The translations under genes and the position numbers were made by a program. A stretch of DNA of 64,000 nt. Source: Bacteroidota bacterium (GTDB lineage: Bacteria; Bacteroidota; Bacteroidia; Bacteroidales; FEN-979). Every line of letters starts with the position of its first letter. Within the stretch, counting starts at the first letter, position 1. The notes below the pieces were generated by a model. The model was not told the DNA's origin. It searched no databases and saw only the letters and a program-made list of their open reading frames with translations. The DNA lies in assembly GCA_026391735.1 (NCBI GenBank), contig JAPLDL010000019.1:124001-188000 (forward strand), given 5' to 3'. Of the stretch, positions 61,698-64,000 are shown one piece after another.

Positions 61698-63758
61698 TCA
61701 GATTATGATTAGCTTTTTAATCTCCGTTTTCCTTTCTGAGATCAGCCTGAGATAATAGGCCCCCGGCTGCAGGGACGAAACATCATATTGTTCGGAATGG
61801 TTCCCCGCATTGAATTCACCTTCAATCACGGTTTTTATGATCACCCCTGAATTGCTGATAATATCGGCATGAACAACAGTTTTGGTTCTGTTGCTGAAAC
61901 TGATGCTGATCTTGTCTCCGGCCGGGTTGGGGAAAACGGTAACAGAGAATTCCTCCTTATCATCCCCTGTTCCCAGGCCGTAAAGTAACAGGTAAACATT
62001 CCTGCTGCTGACTAGGTCGCATTGGTTTGATATAATGCAATGGTAAGGCCCGGGTGAATCTTCTTCATCAACAGGGTCGATCACTAATATACTGTCGGTC
62101 GCATCAGGAATGGGGGCGTTATTTCTGAACCATTGGAATGATAATGGCACACCGCCTGCAGCGTTTACTGTAAAAACCGCCCTGCCATGAGGAGCAACCC
62201 ACTGGCCGTCGGGTTCAACGGTTATCGCAGGGGAATGTAAAATGGATAATTCGGCCGTATGACTGTACAAGGTGTATTTATCATTCATCAGCCGGCAGCG
62301 GATCAGGCTGATTCCGTCCATCTGGCTTGAATTCAGCAGGCGGAGCGTATCGGTAAGGGTACCCTGAAAAATATTACCATCATAAAGGTTAACCCAGGTT
62401 TCAGCTGTTTTCATCTGCCATTGCATGCTGATGGCATCGCCGCTGCCTACAATACTGAAAAGCGCAGAATCGCCTTTACAGACACTCTGAGAGGATGGTT
62501 GCACGGTTATATAAATAGCTCCGGGTTCGCATCCGGGTTGAAAACAGCCGTAACGGTCGGTTTTAAGTATCCAGGGATCTGAATCATAAGAGCCTGGATA
62601 ACTATAATAGCCTGCCATCAGCAAGCCATCGTCGGAGGTAGGAATTATTGAATATATCACCTGGCTCCCGCTTGCCGGATTATGTGAAGGGCCTTTCACA
62701 TCTGTAACAAATTCCTTGTAAAACAACTCCCTTGCATCGACAGTGCAGTTGAAAATGCAACCCTTGCCAGATACCTGTACACCGCATGCAATTAAAGTGG
62801 TGTCAAGTAAACAGGTCGATTCATTAATGCTGATGATCTGGTAAGCTGACCCAAAAACAGTATCCTTCAAAAGGACGTTGCCTGTTGTGAGTTTCATCAG
62901 TTCGAAACGGGTATGCTGGGGAAGAGGGTTGATAATGCTGGTCGTTGCAAGGGCAAGTATGGAGGTGTCTTTTGTGATTGAAACGAATACCTGGTTTGTC
63001 CCTGTATAGGCTCTGTTACCTATGTTTCTCCACCATTTAAAATCTCCTGAACTGTTTACTTTCACCATCACACCGGATCCGATTTGGATATTATAATTAT
63101 CATAAACATATAATCCCGCCACAATGCTATTATCGGGCAGGGCGGCAATCGAATTAACGTAAGTGATGGCATGCGTCGAAGCTTCACCTGTGAGTTTTGC
63201 CCATTTTACATTGCAGAGGCTGTCGGTACGGATAATGATCCCGGTATAACCATATTGACCGAGAATTGTAAAATCCTTATCGGCGGTTTGGGTAAACGTT
63301 TTTGGGAATATATAGTCTACATAGCCATCCGGAGGGTGTATGGCTTTTGTCCAAAGGCTGTCACCATCAGGTGTGAGTTTCATTAATTCGATGGTCCAGT
63401 CAAACTCACTGGTATTATGCTGAAGAAGGATGATAAAATTCCCGTCCCCGGTCTTCATGATTGCTTTCGTATCGGGGCACTCATACCAGTTCAGGCTGTC
63501 GCCGTATATTTTCTTCTTCAAGATGGCCCCATCCCGGCCAAGTTTAAGAACAACCAACCTGCTGTCGGAACTGTATGACTTGTTCCAGGTATGACTGGTA
63601 CCCATCACCAGGTAACCATCACTTGTTTCCGCTAATTGTGAAGCATACTCAAAATCAAGGGAATCCCTGAAAATGATCTTTTTATTAAAGGTCGGGGTTT
63701 GAGCTGTCGAAATCTGTGACAGCAATAACATAAATAATGGGATAATAATTGATTTCAT
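61698..63758 (-). CDS. Large secreted T9SS type A cargo protein with Ig-like domains
   Basis: This 686 aa protein has a signal peptide (IIIPLFMLLLSQISTAQ). The N-terminal 400 residues repeat short strands of the form DGYLVMGTSHTW, DGNFIILLQHN, DFTILGQYGYTG, SIVAGLYVYDNYNIQ and DGLLMAGYYSYPG, an open beta-propeller-like region. Ig-like domains follow (about 415-600; ITVQPSSQSVCKGDSALFSIVG, ITVEPDGQWVAPHGRAVFTV). The tail VTVFPNPAGDKISISFS ... LQPGAYYLRLISERKTEIKKL is a type A T9SS sorting domain. It is likely a surface or released protein of unknown target. Another T9SS tail begins 90 bp upstream. Confidence 0.85.
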   Translation of the reverse strand: MKSIIIPLFMLLLSQISTAQTPTFNKKIIFRDSLDFEYASQLAETSDGYLVMGTSHTWNKSYSSDSRLVVLKLGRDGAILKKKIYGDSLNWYECPDTKAIMKTGDGNFIILLQHNTSEFDWTIELMKLTPDGDSLWTKAIHPPDGYVDYIFPKTFTQTADKDFTILGQYGYTGIIIRTDSLCNVKWAKLTGEASTHAITYVNSIAALPDNSIVAGLYVYDNYNIQIGSGVMVKVNSSGDFKWWRNIGNRAYTGTNQVFVSITKDTSILALATTSIINPLPQHTRFELMKLTTGNVLLKDTVFGSAYQIISINESTCLLDTTLIACGVQVSGKGCIFNCTVDARELFYKEFVTDVKGPSHNPASGSQVIYSIIPTSDDGLLMAGYYSYPGSYDSDPWILKTDRYGCFQPGCEPGAIYITVQPSSQSVCKGDSALFSIVGSGDAISMQWQMKTAETWVNLYDGNIFQGTLTDTLRLLNSSQMDGISLIRCRLMNDKYTLYSHTAELSILHSPAITVEPDGQWVAPHGRAVFTVNAAGGVPLSFQWFRNNAPIPDATDSILVIDPVDEEDSPGPYHCIISNQCDLVSSRNVYLLLYGLGTGDDKEEFSVTVFPNPAGDKISISFSNRTKTVVHADIISNSGVIIKTVIEGEFNAGNHSEQYDVSSLQPGAYYLRLISERKTEIKKLIII

Positions 63759-63849
63759 ATGATTTTAATGAGTTTTCCGGTAGATAGAATTATTCATGTA
63801 CTGGACGATTTTCACGAAATTATCTGTTTTGTACAAATTAAGCATGTAA

Positions 63850-64000
63850 CTATTCTTTAACAAATTTACCATTGAAAACACCTTCCTTGTTTATTAACTT
63901 AATGAAATAAATGCTATTCTGGAGTGAGCTGAGATTGATTACACCTTTGAACGAGGAGATGCTTTCTTGTAAGACTTCCTTGCCGTCAAGGGAAAAAACC
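63850..64000 (-). CDS. C-terminal end of a T9SS type A cargo protein (truncated by window edge)
   Basis: This partial gene, too short for the ORF track, was read on the minus strand. The frame is open from the right edge to a TAG at 63850-63852. It ends ...LDGKEVLQESISSFKG, then INLSSLQNSIYFIKL and GVFNGKFVKE. That is the last part of a type A T9SS sorting domain (xDGKEV, LxNxIYFIKL, KFVKE). It is a neighbour of the T9SS cargo gene at 61.7 kb and probably a paralogue, though its main domain is outside the window. Confidence 0.75.
   Translation of the reverse strand, partial: VFSLDGKEVLQESISSFKGVINLSSLQNSIYFIKLINKEGVFNGKFVKE

Overview
The window looks like a chromosomal segment from an environmental, probably facultatively or micro-aerobic member of the Bacteroidota (Bacteroidales-like). 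Support comes from two type IX secretion (T9SS) type A cargo proteins plus the tail of a third, one type B (gliding-motility-associated C-terminal) cargo protein, a DUF5686/CarboxypepD_reg outer-membrane protein, a Reg_prop/Y_Y_Y sensor kinase, and several Bacteroidota-style promoters (TTTG ... TAnnTTTG). It carries 46 recognisable protein genes, two of them cut by the window edges. I saw no convincing rRNA, tRNA, CRISPR array or prophage, and no gene-free stretch exceeds 300 bases.

Layout. 1-4.05 kb (+): end of secA, then pyrH, frr and a cysteine-rich DUF3795 protein. 4.05-8.4 kb: an FNR-like regulator with an N-terminal Cys motif, transcribed away from a tight four-gene cassette (stand-alone ABC ATPase, HypB/CobW-type GTPase, NifS-like cysteine desulfurase, FeS-domain protein). 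The cassette looks like a metallocluster assembly system of unknown target and is my best candidate for an undescribed system. 8.38-8.6 kb: a nested RNA-like fold, a strong terminator, then a second leader hairpin before a T9SS cargo gene. 9.9-14.2 kb (-): cutC, a NahK-like kinase and a GH20 hexosaminidase, likely a hexosamine-salvage operon. 14.2-17.3 kb (-): a radical SAM/SPASM protein and an AI-2E / YtxH / holin-like / coiled-coil membrane gene set. 17.3-17.8 kb: a REP-type (IS200-like) transposase gene. 17.8-26.3 kb (-): a respiratory operon of ferredoxin-like FeS protein, NrfD, membrane cytochrome c, SCO, cytochrome c oxidase I, III, IV and II (caa3, A2-type) and CtaB. No bc1 complex or complete alternative complex III is present, so the FeS/NrfD/cytochrome c trio may bring electrons to the oxidase.

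26.4-39.4 kb: a DUF5686 protein (-), a FadL-like porin, a THUMP methyltransferase, pfkA and priA (+), then ftsB/divIC, ppk1, sixA-like and glyA (-). A 7-bp tandem repeat (11 copies) lies between glyA and the type B T9SS gene at 39.6 kb. 40.8-45.5 kb (-): a membrane sensor kinase and a REC-HisKA-HATPase-REC hybrid form a two-component pair with no DNA-binding output. 45.6-53.7 kb: an orphan small protein, a sialate O-acetylesterase-like protein (-), then GH29 alpha-fucosidase and GH38 alpha-mannosidase (+). These overlap end to end with carA and carB (to 58.0 kb). 58-64 kb: a sulfatase (-), a LEA14-like lipoprotein (+), a GT39-type membrane glycosyltransferase (-), a large T9SS cargo protein (-) and the tail of another (-).

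Taken together, the accessory genes suggest a scavenger of host-type or mucin-like glycans (fucose, mannose, HexNAc, acetylated sialate, sulfate). It respires with a caa3 oxidase and also keeps an anaerobic-looking metallocluster cassette. No SusC/SusD pair is visible, so these glycan genes do not form a classical PUL here. Assignments rest on motif and family recognition by eye; no database search was run.
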